Shown: positions 1 through 11,624, counted from the stretch's first letter. The stretch: 64,000 nucleotides of DNA from Stictocephala bisonia (GCA_035578905.1 JAQJVL010000417.1:186001-250000), one strand, 5' to 3'. Program-made: numbers and translations. The notes: generated from the sequence alone by a model not told the origin.

Positions 1-1118
1 TAAAACCCAACATTTTATCAAATTATTTGTTTTATTATTAAATAAAATTATTTAATTAATAAACTACCAGAAGACCTCAATGAGGATCCAATTTTTAAAA
101 AAATTAAAAAATTTAGTAAATTATTGAAATAATCAATCGTACTGAAAGAAAAGACGTTCATTAAAGATATATTTACCAACATTAAAATATTTTTAAATTC
201 TATTTATAAATCATCCAAGTATAATTATTATTAATGAAATGTTATGAAACTAATAATATTATTGTTTATTATTTATTATATACTATGTATTTGTTTAGAT
301 TTACATTTTTAAATCTATTTTGTCAGCTTATGCAACTAAAAAAAAATGCTTAAAGCAATAAATAGTTCCAATTATGTCAGTTCTTAAGGATAACTGTCCT
401 TCATAAAATATTCTTTAAATCTGTCTGATCAAAACAGATTAAATTGTCAGTATTTTAAATTAAAATTTTATGTTGCAGTTTTGGGAATAACCGGAATATT
501 TATATATTTTTCGTTTCTTTTTGCGCTTTTATAGCTTTAGGATATATTTGGTAGGGACCTATGAACAGATATTGCCTTAGAGGCACTAATTTTTGTGTGT
601 GATATTTTGAGTAATATGTGATATTTTATGAAAATTAAATTGTAAATAATTTATATAGTTTGAGTATATTTTATTTTACTTTGCTATGTCCATTTTGTCA
701 TAAAATGGTGTTTAATTTATTTTCTAATTAAAGAAAATGTTTCCAATTTTTGTATTCGACATACTGATTCGTATTTTTGTAAATTTTTTGTGTTTGATAG
801 TATTGTGTATATCTATGTTAGAAATAGTTTAATTTGCAGAAACGTTTAATAAAAATTTATTTAGTTTTAAACATGGGTAAAAGCACACTTTTAAAGATAA
901 TTTCTAAGTAGTCCAATTCAGTGTACACAAAGTAAACTATTCTGCTTTTGAGCTCTATATACCAAATATATTTTTATTTTTGAATGAAGGACCCCCTGAA
1001 CAGACTTTATCAGTCTTAGGGGCCCTATTATTTTTCTCTCTTATGTAAATTATAAACAGTAAAAGTTTTGATATTTTGGTCAGCCTGGATAGGAATAAAA
1101 TAAAAAAATAAAAAAAAA
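1..1118. other. AT-rich DNA, nothing identified
   Basis: No open frame of note, RNA gene or repeat family recognised on either strand. Confidence 0.6.
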
Positions 1119-1330
1119 AGTATAACTGTGTATTTATTTGTTTGGTTTTTTACTATACATACTATTGTTGGATAGGTGTAAAAAAAAAAAATGTACAACT
1201 GTGTTTATTTATTACTGTTTGTCTATTTATTACTATACATACTATTGTTGGATAGGTATAAAAAAAAGTACAACTGTGTTTATTTATTACTGTTTGTTTA
1301 TTTATTACTATACATACTATTTTGTTATAA
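1119..1330. repeat. Three ~70-bp tandem units
   Basis: Units share ACAACTGTGTTTATTTATTA, CTATACATACTATTGTTGGA and TAGGTATAAAAAAA. A (TTA)n stretch follows AATAAAGAA at 1388-1430, which may mark the 3' end of a decayed retroelement. Confidence 0.85.
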
Positions 1331-1439
1331 GTTTAATACATCAGTTAAATGTTATTTGAATGTAACAATAATTCCTCTAATTGAGAGAAAAATAAAGAAT
1401 TTATTATTATTATTTATTATTATTATTATCATTGTGTAT

Positions 1440-2869
1440 AATATTGTTGTGTTTTTCAGGAAAATTGAATAACATTTTTTGTTCTTCATATCTTCCAAAC
1501 GGTCATGTTATTGAAGACCAATAACTTGTGTTTAAGGATCCATTAGTGGGGAATTTAAAATTTAACTATCCCTTAGTAAAATATTTTTTATATATAAATG
1601 ATGTTACATTTTAATCAATGTATCGAAAGGAGTAAAACGTATTTACAACTGGCCAAATTATCGAAATGAAAATTGTTTTATTGGCACCCAAAAACAGTGT
1701 GTACATTTGAGCTTAGGACATTAAGTCCTCTCTTTCGTAGGACCAAATAATTGTTTATACAACATAGTGCATCAAAAATGGTGTCATAGCTGTTAATTTT
1801 TGGATTGTGCACCTAATTTAGAGCTTAAAATGAGGAATCGCATTTTTTTTTCAATTACACTCCGTTTATTGTATGTCTATTTTTTTGATTTTACAAATAA
1901 AAAGTAATATTAAATAATAATAACTCAAAAACTGTTTGACTGATGGACTTGCTCCAAGACTCTCCTCAAAATAGTTATATAGAAAAAAAAATATAAATAA
2001 AGTTACTTTTAACCATTTGAAAATTAATCCCATTAATATTTTAACGAATTTTGGTGATATCTATGGCTAGCTATAGCTAAAGAAAAGATATTCATAATTT
2101 CTTGTTAGTACTAAATTTGGTGTAAAATCTGATAATTAACTACCTGTGAATCGTTTTTTACCCTGTAGGCTACTGATAATGATCAGTTAAATACAGCATT
2201 TAATTTATGATTAAATGATGATTAATTTTAGAAGTTGAGTTTAAAAAAGTATTCTAAACAACAATGCAATTGAAAGCATTTCAAATTTAGCTGACAGTAA
2301 AACATTTTTGAATAATATCAATAAAGAAAAATAAATCATGCATTCAGCTGTAGCAATTTAATTTTTTTTATTTGACATGACAGCAACAATTAAATGAAAG
2401 TGAATTTCTAAATCAATGTGTGGCCCCATTTAAAGTAGGTTAAACAGTTCAGTGCTCCTACAAAAGCAATTAACATAAATTAATGAAGAGCTGACAGGAG
2501 TATTAGTCATGACTAGTTGTTCATTATGCGTATTTAAGGGTTTTAGAGTGACATCACAATACAGGTGAGAAAATTATAAGTGAATCCATTGTCAAAAGTT
2601 CTGTGTATACAGAAAAATGACACATTTTAATATCAATTTTCATTTATCCAATTTCAATTAAAAGTTACATTTATATATGTATGGATAGAAAAATTGTAAG
2701 TAGTACTCAATAAATCCCGATTTGTACACCGTTTGAGGTTCTATAGGCGTGAACACGAAATTTAGCATATCACACAATTTTACTGCACTTATGGGGCACT
2801 GAATTTACATTGCTTGGGTAATTTCTTTATCGCCAGCTTTCATTTGCAACTAATTAATCAAACAGGTAT
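1440..2869. other. AT-rich DNA, nothing identified
   Basis: No supportable gene or repeat family. Confidence 0.6.
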
Positions 2870-3710
2870 TTTTATTTTCTCCCTTATACATTAGCATAGA
2901 GGACAAATTGTGATTGTAAAAAAAAATTAACAAGTTGATCTAAAAATCTATTTTAGGGTCCTCTGAACCCAAAAAGTGGGTTTTTAGAAAAACATTTTGG
3001 TGTGTATCCGTATGTCGTACAAGTAAACGTCACACAACACAAATTTATTACAATACAAGCACAGAATGCACAAATATATTACAATACAAGTACAATATGC
3101 ACAAATATTATGGTGATCGATTTCGGTGAACCACGCTCACCTTCCTCAGACCAGAGAGGAATGAGGGATTCCTTTGTGAATCCCTCTGGTCTGAGGAAAG
3201 TGAGCGTGGTTCACCGAAATAGATCACCATAATATTTGTGCATATTGTACTTATATTGTAATATATTTGTGCATTTTGTGCTTATATTGTAATACATTTG
3301 TGTTGTGTGGCGTTTACTTGTTCTGTATATGTCCCAACACGTATTATGCTAATTAAAAAACTATTTATCCGTATGTGTCTGTGTGTATGTGCAGTTAACT
3401 GGAGACCAAACGGATTGATACATTTTAATGAAATTTAGTATGTAGGTGTATTTAGCCAATATATCCTGGCAATTTTTTATCCTTTAATGACATTTTATTT
3501 TTAAAGGCAAAAAACATAAAAAAATGGAATTTTATCAAAACCGGCTCCAATGGTTTGTTAACAGTTTTCAAAAAATATGTGAATTACAATTCAAAATAAT
3601 TGAGCAAAAAGTGCATGTTGAATAGTTTTGAGTTATGACAAAAAAAAACATATTTGGGAATCAAACTGGTAATTTTCAAAGTTGTAATGGGGGTGAGTTT
3701 GTGCTAATTC
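2870..3710. repeat. Dispersed repeat E, copy 1 (interrupted by PAL copy 1)
   Basis: Matches 20160-20560 over several blocks: a CTCC...TTAGCA...ATTGTGAT block, a TTTTAGGGTCC block, GGCAAAAAACAT, and TTTGGGAATCAAACTGGT near the end. The PAL element splits this copy. Affiliation is unknown; no coding sequence is evident. Confidence 0.6.
3016..3365. mobile_element. Palindromic retroposon-like element (family PAL), copy 1
   Basis: 350 bp flanked by an 11-bp direct duplication TATCCGTATGT (3005-3015, 3366-3376). Two long inverted arms (left from GTACAAGTAAACGTCACAC, right ending GTTTACTTG) meet at about 3170-3180 around TCAGACCAGAG/CTCTGGTCTGA. The right arm is followed by an asymmetric tail, CCAACACGTATTATGCTAAT plus A-rich sequence. 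The same tail ends copy 3 at 52318-52579. It interrupts a dispersed repeat (2870-3710). Confidence 0.8.
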
Positions 3711-3943
3711 TTTTGAACTTTTTATTAAATTTGGGGTCAAACAGCTGTTTGCTGGTAATTTACTGTTGTTTACAATGATTCATAGCAATTCATCAGAACT
3801 ATGACTACTTCTCAGCAAAAAACTCAATGAGTCTTGTGGTTTACTTAATTTAAATCGAAAGTCTCATTTCAAAGTCGTTTTACAATTGAGTATGGTGTTA
3901 CTAACTCTCCATCGCGAAACAAACAAAGGGTAAAGAAGTTTAA

Positions 3944-5063
3944 GGGGAGCACGTCGTGGCGGGGGTTAAAAAATTAAATTTTTTATTATAATCTTAAAAA
4001 AATCTCCATTTCATCCTGTTTAAGAAAATATATAACACTTGGTACTTTCCTTGCTTTTTATGGTTAAAAAAAATAAAAACAAGAATGGCGTTGATGTATT
4101 CAGCACAAACTTTCAAGTGATGAAAAACCACAACACGAGCGTTGTCCTTTTGGAAATGAGTCTTGGTGTAAGTATAAAAAGGCACAAGAGCAAAATATAG
4201 AATATAAACATAAAAACTCTCTACCTGAAGAAGTAATGAATGTAATAAAGCCAGTTTACAAAGATTTGTCGGATCCAAAATTGTTAAAACGTTGTTTGCA
4301 CGGAAAGACTCAAAATCCGAATGAGAGCTTTTATAATGTGATTTGGAGTAGGGTTCCAAAAACTACATTTGTAGGGCTTAAAACTCTTCAGATTGGAGTA
4401 AATGACTCCTTTATAAGCTTCAATGAGGGTGCCATTGGTAAAGCTAATGTGTTTGAAAGATTGGGAATAACACCTGGGAAGTTTATGATTTAAGGACTGA
4501 AGAAAATTGATGAAAATAGAATAAAAAAAGCAAATAAAGAGGTTCAAGAGGAAAATAAGAAAAAAAGGGTTAGGAGAAGGTTGCTCAAGAGAATAAAAGA
4601 AGATACAGATTGTCAGGATTATGTTCCAGGAGGTTTTTAGTTTGTGTTTGCTATTGTAGACTTTAAATGGATTTTCCCGAAAGTTACTTTTTTCAGTGTT
4701 TAGGTACCATTTTCTCCCGAACTATTGGGCCTACAGACTTCAAAATTTATACACATAATTTACATTACTTAATGAGTAATTTACTTCATTTTTATGAAAT
4801 TATATTAAGTTTTAAGTAGTCTAAAAAAATTTTGAACTTTAAAATTAAAGATATTTTTATAGTATAAAAAAGAAATTTTTTCCCCTAAATAACTGTTGTA
4901 GCTAAATACTTCATAATGGAGTACTTCATTAACCAACATGAACATAATAAGCACAAAAAAATTCATCACCCTAGTTTTTATAGGTTATGAGAAACTTGTA
5001 CCTAAATAGTAACATGTTTTCCCATTTAAATAGCATTGGAGGCCTCGCCGCGGCGTGCTCCCC
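3944..5063 (+). mobile_element. DNA transposon relic with TTAA target duplication
   Basis: 1120 bp bounded by TTAA (3940-3943, 5064-5067). The terminal inverted repeats are about 18 bp: GGGGAGCACGTCGTGGCG on the left, and GGGGAGCACGCCGCGGCG as complement of the right end. It contains the transposase remnant 4143-4640. TTAA targeting is known for piggyBac and Sola3 families, but the remnant does not look like piggyBac to me. Confidence 0.75.
4143..4640 (+). pseudogene. Transposase C-terminal remnant of the TTAA element
   Basis: A frame open apart from one TAA (4491-4493), ending TAG at 4638-4640. Visible motifs are CPFGNESWCKY, then PVYKDLSD, then CLHGKTQNPNESF and IWSRVPKTTFVGLKTL, and a basic, coiled-coil-like tail (KKIDENRIKKANKEVQEENK). 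A CP..SWC.Y / CLHGKTQN.NES.N..IW / PK..FVG pattern recurs, from memory, in uncharacterised insect transposon proteins sometimes linked to Mutator-like transposases. That affiliation is uncertain. The upstream catalytic region is missing, so the copy cannot be autonomous. Confidence 0.6.
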
Positions 5064-5071
5064 TTAAAGAG

Positions 5072-5445
5072 ATAGGCAGTGTTTTGAAAGGCAATTCATC
5101 AGGAAGGCCTTGAGCATCAGAAGAGGACGTAGATCGAATACGGCAGTCTGTTCTTCGAAGTCTGTAAATAAACAGGGTTTAGGGCTAGGACTTTCAAAAA
5201 CGACAGTCCACAGGGTGTGTGAGACTGGACTTAACTCGAATTGATATTTTTTCTGGTCCTACGTCAAGAACATTGTGTTTTCAATGAAGGTTAGAAACTT
5301 GAACCACGTACGACAGTGGATAAGAGATATCGCAAAAGTTACTCAAGATATGGACAAATGCTTGAAGGGTGGTTGAATTTGGATTTGACACTTGCAGAGC
5401 TTTAAATCGTGGCCATATTGAGATTTATTGAGTTACACTAAAAAT
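5072..5445 (+). pseudogene. Decayed Tc1/mariner-type transposase relic
   Basis: Fragments in shifting frames resemble an insect mariner-like transposase: a helix-turn-helix part (GRPRASEEDVDRIRQSV, then a degraded STVHR-like piece) followed at once by a C-terminal part (GWLNLDLTLAEL, NRGHIEIY). The catalytic middle is deleted and stops and frameshifts are many. It lies directly beside the TTAA element and 65 bp before the mariner-type MITE. Confidence 0.45.
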
Positions 5446-5509
5446 TTTATGAGTTTTTCTATCAATACACACGTGAATTTTACAATATAGTTAACATTTT
5501 GTAAATATA

Positions 5510-5976
5510 AGGGGTTGAAAAAATATGGAAACGCTTCCAGAATAACGTTATTTTTCTCCATTGATAAAACTATAATTTATTATTTTTTTTAATAATTGTG
5601 ATCCATAATGTATAAGTTTTGATCAGAATAATTTACTTAAAACAGTTAAATAGTGGAGAAATAATATCGTTGGAATTAGTTACTTTGAAAATAAAATGCC
5701 CACTACTCTGGAAAGGATAAATATTTCGAAGTCCAGTTTGCAGCAATTCATTTGTCTTAAACAGGCCTTTCATTTGATTCCAAACTCGGCCTATGCTTAC
5801 GTTAAATATTTTCGTTCAACCCCTTGTCGGCCGAGATGAACCCCCTTTAAAAGATGAAATATCGCTAATGGCGTCAAAAAGTATGTTCTTTGTAACCATG
5901 ACCTTGAATAAGAATTTACTTTTAAAATGAAGTCATACAAAAATTGTGAAAACGTTTCCATATTTTTTCCCACCCT
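5510..5976. mobile_element. Mariner-type MITE (family M), copy 1
   Basis: Ends are inverted: AGGGGTTGAAAAAATATGGA on the left and the complement AGGGTGGGAAAAAATATGGA on the right. The internal block GCTAATGGCGTCAAAAAGTA is shared with the copy at 35853-36253. There is no coding capacity. The TA duplication is clear only for the second copy. Confidence 0.75.
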
Positions 5977-8900
5977 ATATATTGTTGTTGGATCGTCCTG
6001 TATTATTACATATAGTAAAAACTATCCTCTATGTTATCTGCTAAATTTGAGGACGATATAATTTGAACTGTTTATTACGATATAATATCAATCCTTTTCC
6101 TATTTCATTTTATACTCTATGAAATATAATTCAAAGTAAAATAATTCCCAACTACACGTCTGTTATCAACCGTCTTTTCAGCATTAAATTAGGGCACTGT
6201 ATTTGGTAACACCACAGAGAAAAAAGAAACAGATATCACTTTCTTTTGGCCGCAGCGTTCGCCTCAGTGGCAGTTATAATTAGATTACAGCTATCTATAG
6301 AAATCTATATCTAATCTTTATACATCTATAGATTAGATGTATCTACGTTTATCCTTAGGATTTGAGGGAATAAAGGAGGGACTGACAAAGTGCTGGCCCT
6401 GCCATTTGAACGGGAAACTGGAGAAATAAGTGCTCGACACACTATTAGATGCGACTCAGATTCATTCTTCTCTGCGTTAACACACAACAATCAGTAGAAA
6501 TGGTTAATATAATGATTTTAATACTGTTACACGTATATTATAAGTATAATTTAGGAATGAATCCCATTACAATTAAAAATAAAATATTTAAGAATTTTAA
6601 CGTTTTATATTACGGGCCTTTAGGCCTTGGCGGGGATCTAAAATATTATACACATCTCTTGTTAGAAATACTAGTACAAGAAGCGATGTGGTCCAGTATA
6701 ATTTTTGAAAAATTAATATAAATGATGTATATGCCCTTGATCTTTTAAAAGAATGTCGGTTTTGTTTTGGGCGTGGCCGGAGGGAAAATATGAAGTTCAA
6801 GTTTGTAAAGACCATTTCCCGCGCGTCAGTGAGTCATTAGTAACTTCGAAACTAACCAATTGGCACCGCCCATTTATGTGGAGCTATATATGAACTGAAA
6901 ATAAAAGTAGTTATAATTTTTTTATTTAACCTTACTAATTAATTAAGGTCACATTCAAAATAAACTGAATTGATTTTTCAGTTTGTACATTAAATTAAGA
7001 GCATTCAGATTGAAGTATATTAGATACTGTTTGCCTTGGTCTTAAAAAAATTTAGGAATAAAATGAATTTACCCTTTTTTTACATGATCAAATTTTAAAA
7101 TGTAAAAAGATTTTAGCACTTTCTAAAGAAACTAGTCATATATGAATGAAATGAAAAATTTGGAAAAGTAAGAATATAAACACAGATATATTATTATAAA
7201 CCTAAGAGGTGGCCATTCTCTTAGAGATTATTATTTCATTGTATTCACATTTAGTAAGATTTTTTAATAGAACGTAAATCCTACCTTAAAATAACCTTGC
7301 ATTTAATGATTTATTGTCTGTGTGTTTTTTTGTATAAGGAACCTCTAGCAGCGATTCAGTAGGCATACGTGAATAGAAGATAAAAAGTGCGTGATTTTAA
7401 TTTATTAATTATTTTACTCTTATTTTACTATCAGTATTAAAAACTCATGAAATACTATTAGTTTTGAAGATGGATTCGTTCAAGTCTGCACAACAGTTTC
7501 CCTACCATTAATAGGCATAACAGTAATTAATTGTCATTAAAACATTGTTTTACGTTTTGCAGCATAACTCAGCTGTTCTTTATCCATTTCTGTTGAAACA
7601 AACACTGTGAATAATATAGTTAAGATTTACTAAAAAAAATAATTTTGAATTTTGTTTGTAAAATTTGTCAATTTTTAGATATTTCAGTTATAAAAAAATA
7701 AACGTCCGCCATTTTGAAACGGGTGAAGATTTATTTTTTTATGGAAAAAAATAGAGCTACTCTAGGGTAGTAGTATCATGAAGTTTCACAATTGTACCTT
7801 GGATATAAAGTTATGAATTTTTATGTAAAAAACGCATAAAGAGATATAGATGGAAAACTAAAGGTTTTAGGACACACCTTCATATGAAGTTTTTTGCTAA
7901 TTTTTATGTGTACAATAACATCCTAAATTATATAAACAGTTTTACTGAAGACCACGTATATATTTCTTTGTTTATATTAATACCATTTATTAAATATTTT
8001 GAAATTATTAACTATATTTTAAATTAATAAGTATTACATACATTTTCTACCAAAGTAGCTAAGTAGGTTTCACAATAATTGTGATAAACTTTACTCAGAT
8101 TTATATTTATCTTACGCACTATTTTTTTCCTACTTACACGTTCGATTACGGGCGTAAATATGTATTCTTCAACGAAAAAAGATAGTTTAACGCTATTTTT
8201 AAACTGTTATTATTTAGAAAGGATAAGAATCATTTAACTTTTGTTTAGGGGTTACCTTCAACATTTTAACCAACTATTTAGACTATTTCAGATGTATTAA
8301 AATATTTGTTAGTCGGATATAATTATTTTGGAAAGCACCTACTAAATTTATTATTTATCTTAATTACAGATTAATTTTCCAAAACTAGACAATTAAATAG
8401 ACGATATTAATATGTGTATGGTTATATATAGTCAGTGGCTCTATTCCAGGGTGAAACATGTTGAGAGGAATCTGCTGAAAAATATTATTCAGGTCGTGCC
8501 AAGGTCATCATTAAAGTGACTTTTTAGTGTGGATTAATGTAAAAAATTTAAAAGACTACTATTTCAAACTGTGAAATATATTAATTTATTCAATATATAT
8601 AGAAATTATATTGAGAAATATTTATTACTTACCTACTCATACATTTGGGGAGAGTAATGGAATCAAATTGATATTTAAAGGTGTGCATTTGGATTTATTG
8701 ATATTTAAAATTTCAATGTTTTACTGGGTCTCCCACATTTTTCTTTTTACTTATTACAGTATTTAAATCACATGTTGAGCTCTGTATTATTTTGTATATT
8801 GAACATTTGTAAGCCCTTCAAGCTTGGAAAATTTTAAGACCAACTAATACTTTATTTAATTGACAATTTTAAGTAAATAATTTTTATCTTAAATTTATAA

Positions 8901-9199
8901 TTGAGTTTTCTGTTTTTGAAGGATACAAATTTTGTTCATATAATTAAATAGAACAAGTATGTTTAGTTTATAATAAAAACAATATGATTGTTAGTGCTAC
9001 ATTATATTCAAGAAACTACTTTAATTTGAAAAATGATTTGACTAAAATTGACCTTCTCATAACTAACACTAAATAAATTTAAATATAGCCTCTTAAGATG
9101 GGTTTGTTGTTTAAGGAGAAGCCTACAACCTCTTTCCGATATCCTCTTTAACCTTATTTTGCCCGTTGCCCGTAGAATATTGATCTGTGTAGACGACTT
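5977..9199. other. AT-rich DNA with one small repeat fragment
   Basis: Apart from repeat H at 6345-6425, nothing is recognised. The stretch at 7650-7900 (around CGCCATTTTGAAACGGG) looks like decayed transposon sequence but has no second copy here. Confidence 0.5.
6345..6425 (+). repeat. Dispersed repeat H fragment
   Basis: TCCTTAGGATTTGAGGGAAT through GTGCTGGCCCTGCCATTTG matches, inverted, the fragments at 9515-9592 and 63935-64000. Family unknown. Confidence 0.55.
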
Positions 9200-9346
9200 A
9201 TAAAACACAGTAAGGGAGAGAACCAGCACAGTTCAAAGTGAATATTACTGATAAAATCTTACAGTAAAGGCCAGGATTCCAACCTACGCTGCATCTAACT
9301 CGTTACAAAGTTTTGACACCTTAGACCGCTCGGACACTGACTCCCC
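9200..9346 (-). mobile_element. SINE-A (tRNA-derived), copy 1
   Basis: The complement has an A-box-like GTCCGAGCGGTCTAAGG, a B-box-like GGTTGGAATCC (9274-9284) and the family tail TATCAGTAATATTCAC. It matches the copy at 57531-57762. Confidence 0.7.
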
Positions 9347-9514
9347 TTTTTTGAATCGTATGGTCAAAGTGAGTGTTTTATTGCCCATGATCAAAATAAA
9401 TACTCTTGCGTAGTTTTTTTTATAGTGTTAAAAGTCTTTAATGTGTTAGGCCACAGACAATAAATAAACAGAGGCCGCAATGTGTCGAGTTAGTATGTCG
9501 AGTAGTCAGACCTC

Positions 9515-9592
9515 CAATTCACCATAGAGATGGCAGTGCTAGCACCGCAGTTTCTCCCTTTATTCCCCACAAATCCTCAAGGATACATGTAG
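9515..9592 (-). repeat. Dispersed repeat H fragment
   Basis: The complement reads GGTGAATTG, then TGCTAGCACTGCCATC, and CCTTGAGGATTTGTGGGGAA (in reverse order of the motif), matching 6345-6425. It abuts SINE-B at 9591-9742. Confidence 0.5.
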
Positions 9593-9742
9593 TAACTTCA
9601 CTCGCCAGTTAACAAGTGCTTACAGGCATGTGCGGGAACTTTATTCAACAAGTGAAGTACCGACCGTTATCTATGTTGGGGATTCGAACCTTGGAACGTG
9701 CCCTCCACAGTCCGTTGCCGTAGACACTGTGCCACCTCACGG
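9591..9742 (-). mobile_element. SINE-B (tRNA-derived), copy 1
   Basis: The complement carries a degraded GTGGCACAGTGTCTACGG head, the B box GGTTCGAATCCCC and the conserved GTCGGTACTTCACTTGTTGA tail shared with 46674-46836 and 56247-56404. Confidence 0.75.
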
Positions 9743-10875
9743 AGTTCGTAGTAATAAATTATTACTAAATATTAATAAAGATGTACATTAGTAACGGTGA
9801 TTGATCCATTCGCTGTGACCTCTATTTCTATTCTCTCTGTGATTTGGACAATAATGTATCCACTTTTAAATTTGTTTAGTACACATTATTGTGTTTTATT
9901 ACGGCGTGTAAATTAATTACAATTCTTGAATTAGCATTTTAAAGTACTTTGAGAACAAAGTGAATCACTAAGTAAAATATCAATAAAATTACATATAGCC
10001 TAAGTTTGGCTATAATGCATTCAACAACTTCGTGCGTGGTAAGCTACACCCACCTACATTTCACAGTTTCAGTAAATCTTCACTTCCTTATTCTTGTTTA
10101 CAAACATTTCGTAACTTTTCAAGGTGAAACGTGATAAAAATGTGTTTCAGTAAATAGTTATTATTAGAACTGAACAGAATTCCCTCGTGGAAAAATGTAA
10201 AATTATTCAGCATTATGGCTCCTTTAAGTGGAACAAATTTATATTTTTGAGGTTATGTAAATAAGTCGACCAGGCCAATATATGCTTTGGAATGAATCAC
10301 GTAACAGAAACATCAAATCGTATTCTAACGCGTTGAGGTATCGAATTTACCTATCGATTATTCTATCATACATTGAAGCACGGATAATAAAAAAACAGAG
10401 TTCACATCAGTAAGTGTGGTGAATTGGTGTTATGTTAAATCCACTTATGTCGAGAAGCCTCCTTATCTTTCTCGAAATCACGAATAATAAACGTAATAGT
10501 TTATACTACAAATTTATAAAGATTTATACTAGTGTTAACAACTACTAAGGCGTATCATAACATGAGAACGTGGTTTTATATAAGGTCCTTTTTCTAAATT
10601 AGAGTTATCATGATATAAGAAACATTATTGACACAACGTTTTACTCTAACAGGTTGTTTTATTCTCATGAAAGAGCCGGTGGCCGGTCAGTCTACATACC
10701 AGGACTGTATGTGTGAGTTAGAGATAGCGTAGGTTCGAACACTATCCTTGACTGATAGTTTGTATCAGAAATATTCACCTTGTATTGTACTGGTTCCCGC
10801 CTTACTCTGTCTGAAAGTTCGCCCTACACGTCAATAGTCTATGGGGTTTGACATTTTTAGCTATTTGATTGCTTA

Positions 10876-10902
10876 ATATTTATATATATATATATATATA
10901 TA
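10876..10902. repeat. (TA)n at the end of the Penelope-like element
   Basis: Alternating TA run next to the left arm; a shorter run closes the right arm at 11565-11577. Confidence 0.85.
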
Positions 10903-10936
10903 AAAAGAACTACACTTAGCAATCTTTTCTTGATTT

Positions 10937-10988
10937 TTTAATGTTTAAAATCGATTTCGGTCTCGAAAGACCATCATCAGTTTAACAT
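10937..10988 (-). ncRNA. Hammerhead-ribozyme-like motif in the left arm
   Basis: Complement of the right-arm motif: CTGATGA at 10980-10974, helix with loop, GAAA at 10958-10955. It keeps the same core and stem II. Confidence 0.6.
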
Positions 10989-11091
10989 AGAATACAAATA
11001 GGGTTATAAATATATCTTTAGAATAATTAATTTAACAGCTGATATTATAAAAATTTAAATAAAAATGTAGATGGATAAGTTGTAGATCTTG

Positions 11092-11340
11092 TTAAATTTT
11101 ATAATTTTGTATCTTCATGATAGAATCAAACATAATATTTGAGTGAAATTTTATTTGATCGTTGAGTAATAATGATGGGTTTTCTTTTGTGTTTTTGTAT
11201 ATGTAAAATTTTTCAATGGCATCTAGTTTTTTACTTTTAGGTGCAAAATGGATAATGTCTAAATTTTCTTCAATTGATGTAATATTATGGTTTTCTTGTA
11301 TTAAATGTTCAGCAAATGTTGATAAATTTTGATGTTTGTT
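11092..11340 (-). pseudogene. C-terminal remnant of a Penelope-type RT/GIY-YIG protein
   Basis: The minus-strand frame reads NKHQNLSTFAEHLIQENHN, then DIIHFAPKSKKLDAIEKFYI, then YKNTKENPSLLLND and ends MKIQNYKI before TAA (11092-11094). The pattern H(L/I)...GH/NH, then LE/AIE..(E/F)IY....K.NP..LLND is that of the C-terminal part of the GIY-YIG endonuclease domain of Penelope-like elements. The RT and the GIY and YIG motifs are missing through 5' truncation. The inverted right arm starts within a copy of the last codons (MKIQNYKI). Confidence 0.8.
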
Positions 11341-11479
11341 TTAATATAAATGAAGATACAAAATTATAAAATTTAACAAGATCTACAACTTATCCATCTA
11401 CATTTTTATTTAAATTTTTATAATATCAGCTGTTAAATTAATTATTCTAAAGATATATTTATAACCCTATTTGTATTCT

Positions 11480-11530
11480 ATGTTAAACTGATGATGGTCT
11501 TTCGAGACCGAAATCGATTTTAAACATTAA
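11480..11530 (+). ncRNA. Hammerhead-ribozyme-like motif in the right arm of the Penelope-like element
   Basis: Core CTGATGA (11488-11494), then one T, then a 5-bp helix GGTCT/AGACC closed by a TTCG tetraloop (11496-11509), then GAAA (11510-11513), then a minimal helix III ATCGAT and T. Stem I can form between ATGTTAAA (11480-11487) and TTTAAACAT downstream with one bulge. This is the type I layout with very short stem III known from Penelope-like elements. The extra T before stem II is non-canonical, so activity is not certain. Confidence 0.65.
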
Positions 11531-11624
11531 AAAATCAAGAAAAGATTGCTAAGTGTAGTTCTTTTTATATATATATAGTCTATGGGGGATGGGTATAGTA
11601 GGGTTAAAAAAATGTTCTCCGTAA

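Larger units (their letters stand above)
10847..11574 (-). mobile_element. Penelope-like element, 5'-truncated, with inverted terminal arms
   Basis: 728 bp flanked by a 13-bp target duplication ATAGTCTATGGGG (10834-10846, 11575-11587). Arms of about 225 bp (about 10894-11118 and 11350-11574) are near-perfect inverted repeats, with (TA)n at both ends. The 231-bp spacer holds the C-terminal coding remnant 11092-11340. Inverted pseudo-LTRs and terminal hammerhead motifs are known features of Penelope-like elements. Each arm carries such a motif (10937-10988 minus, 11480-11530 plus). Confidence 0.85.
10672..11624 (+). mobile_element. SINE-A, copy 2, split by a Penelope-like insertion
   Basis: The head (GAGCCGGTGGCCGG, B box AGGTTCGAACACT) and tail (ATTCACCTTGTATTGTACTG, CCTTACTCTGTCTGAA) run to 10846. 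The final part, CTATGGGGGATGGGTATAGT, resumes at 11575. In the uninterrupted copy (57531-57762) these parts are continuous. The insertion is 10847-11574. Confidence 0.8.
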
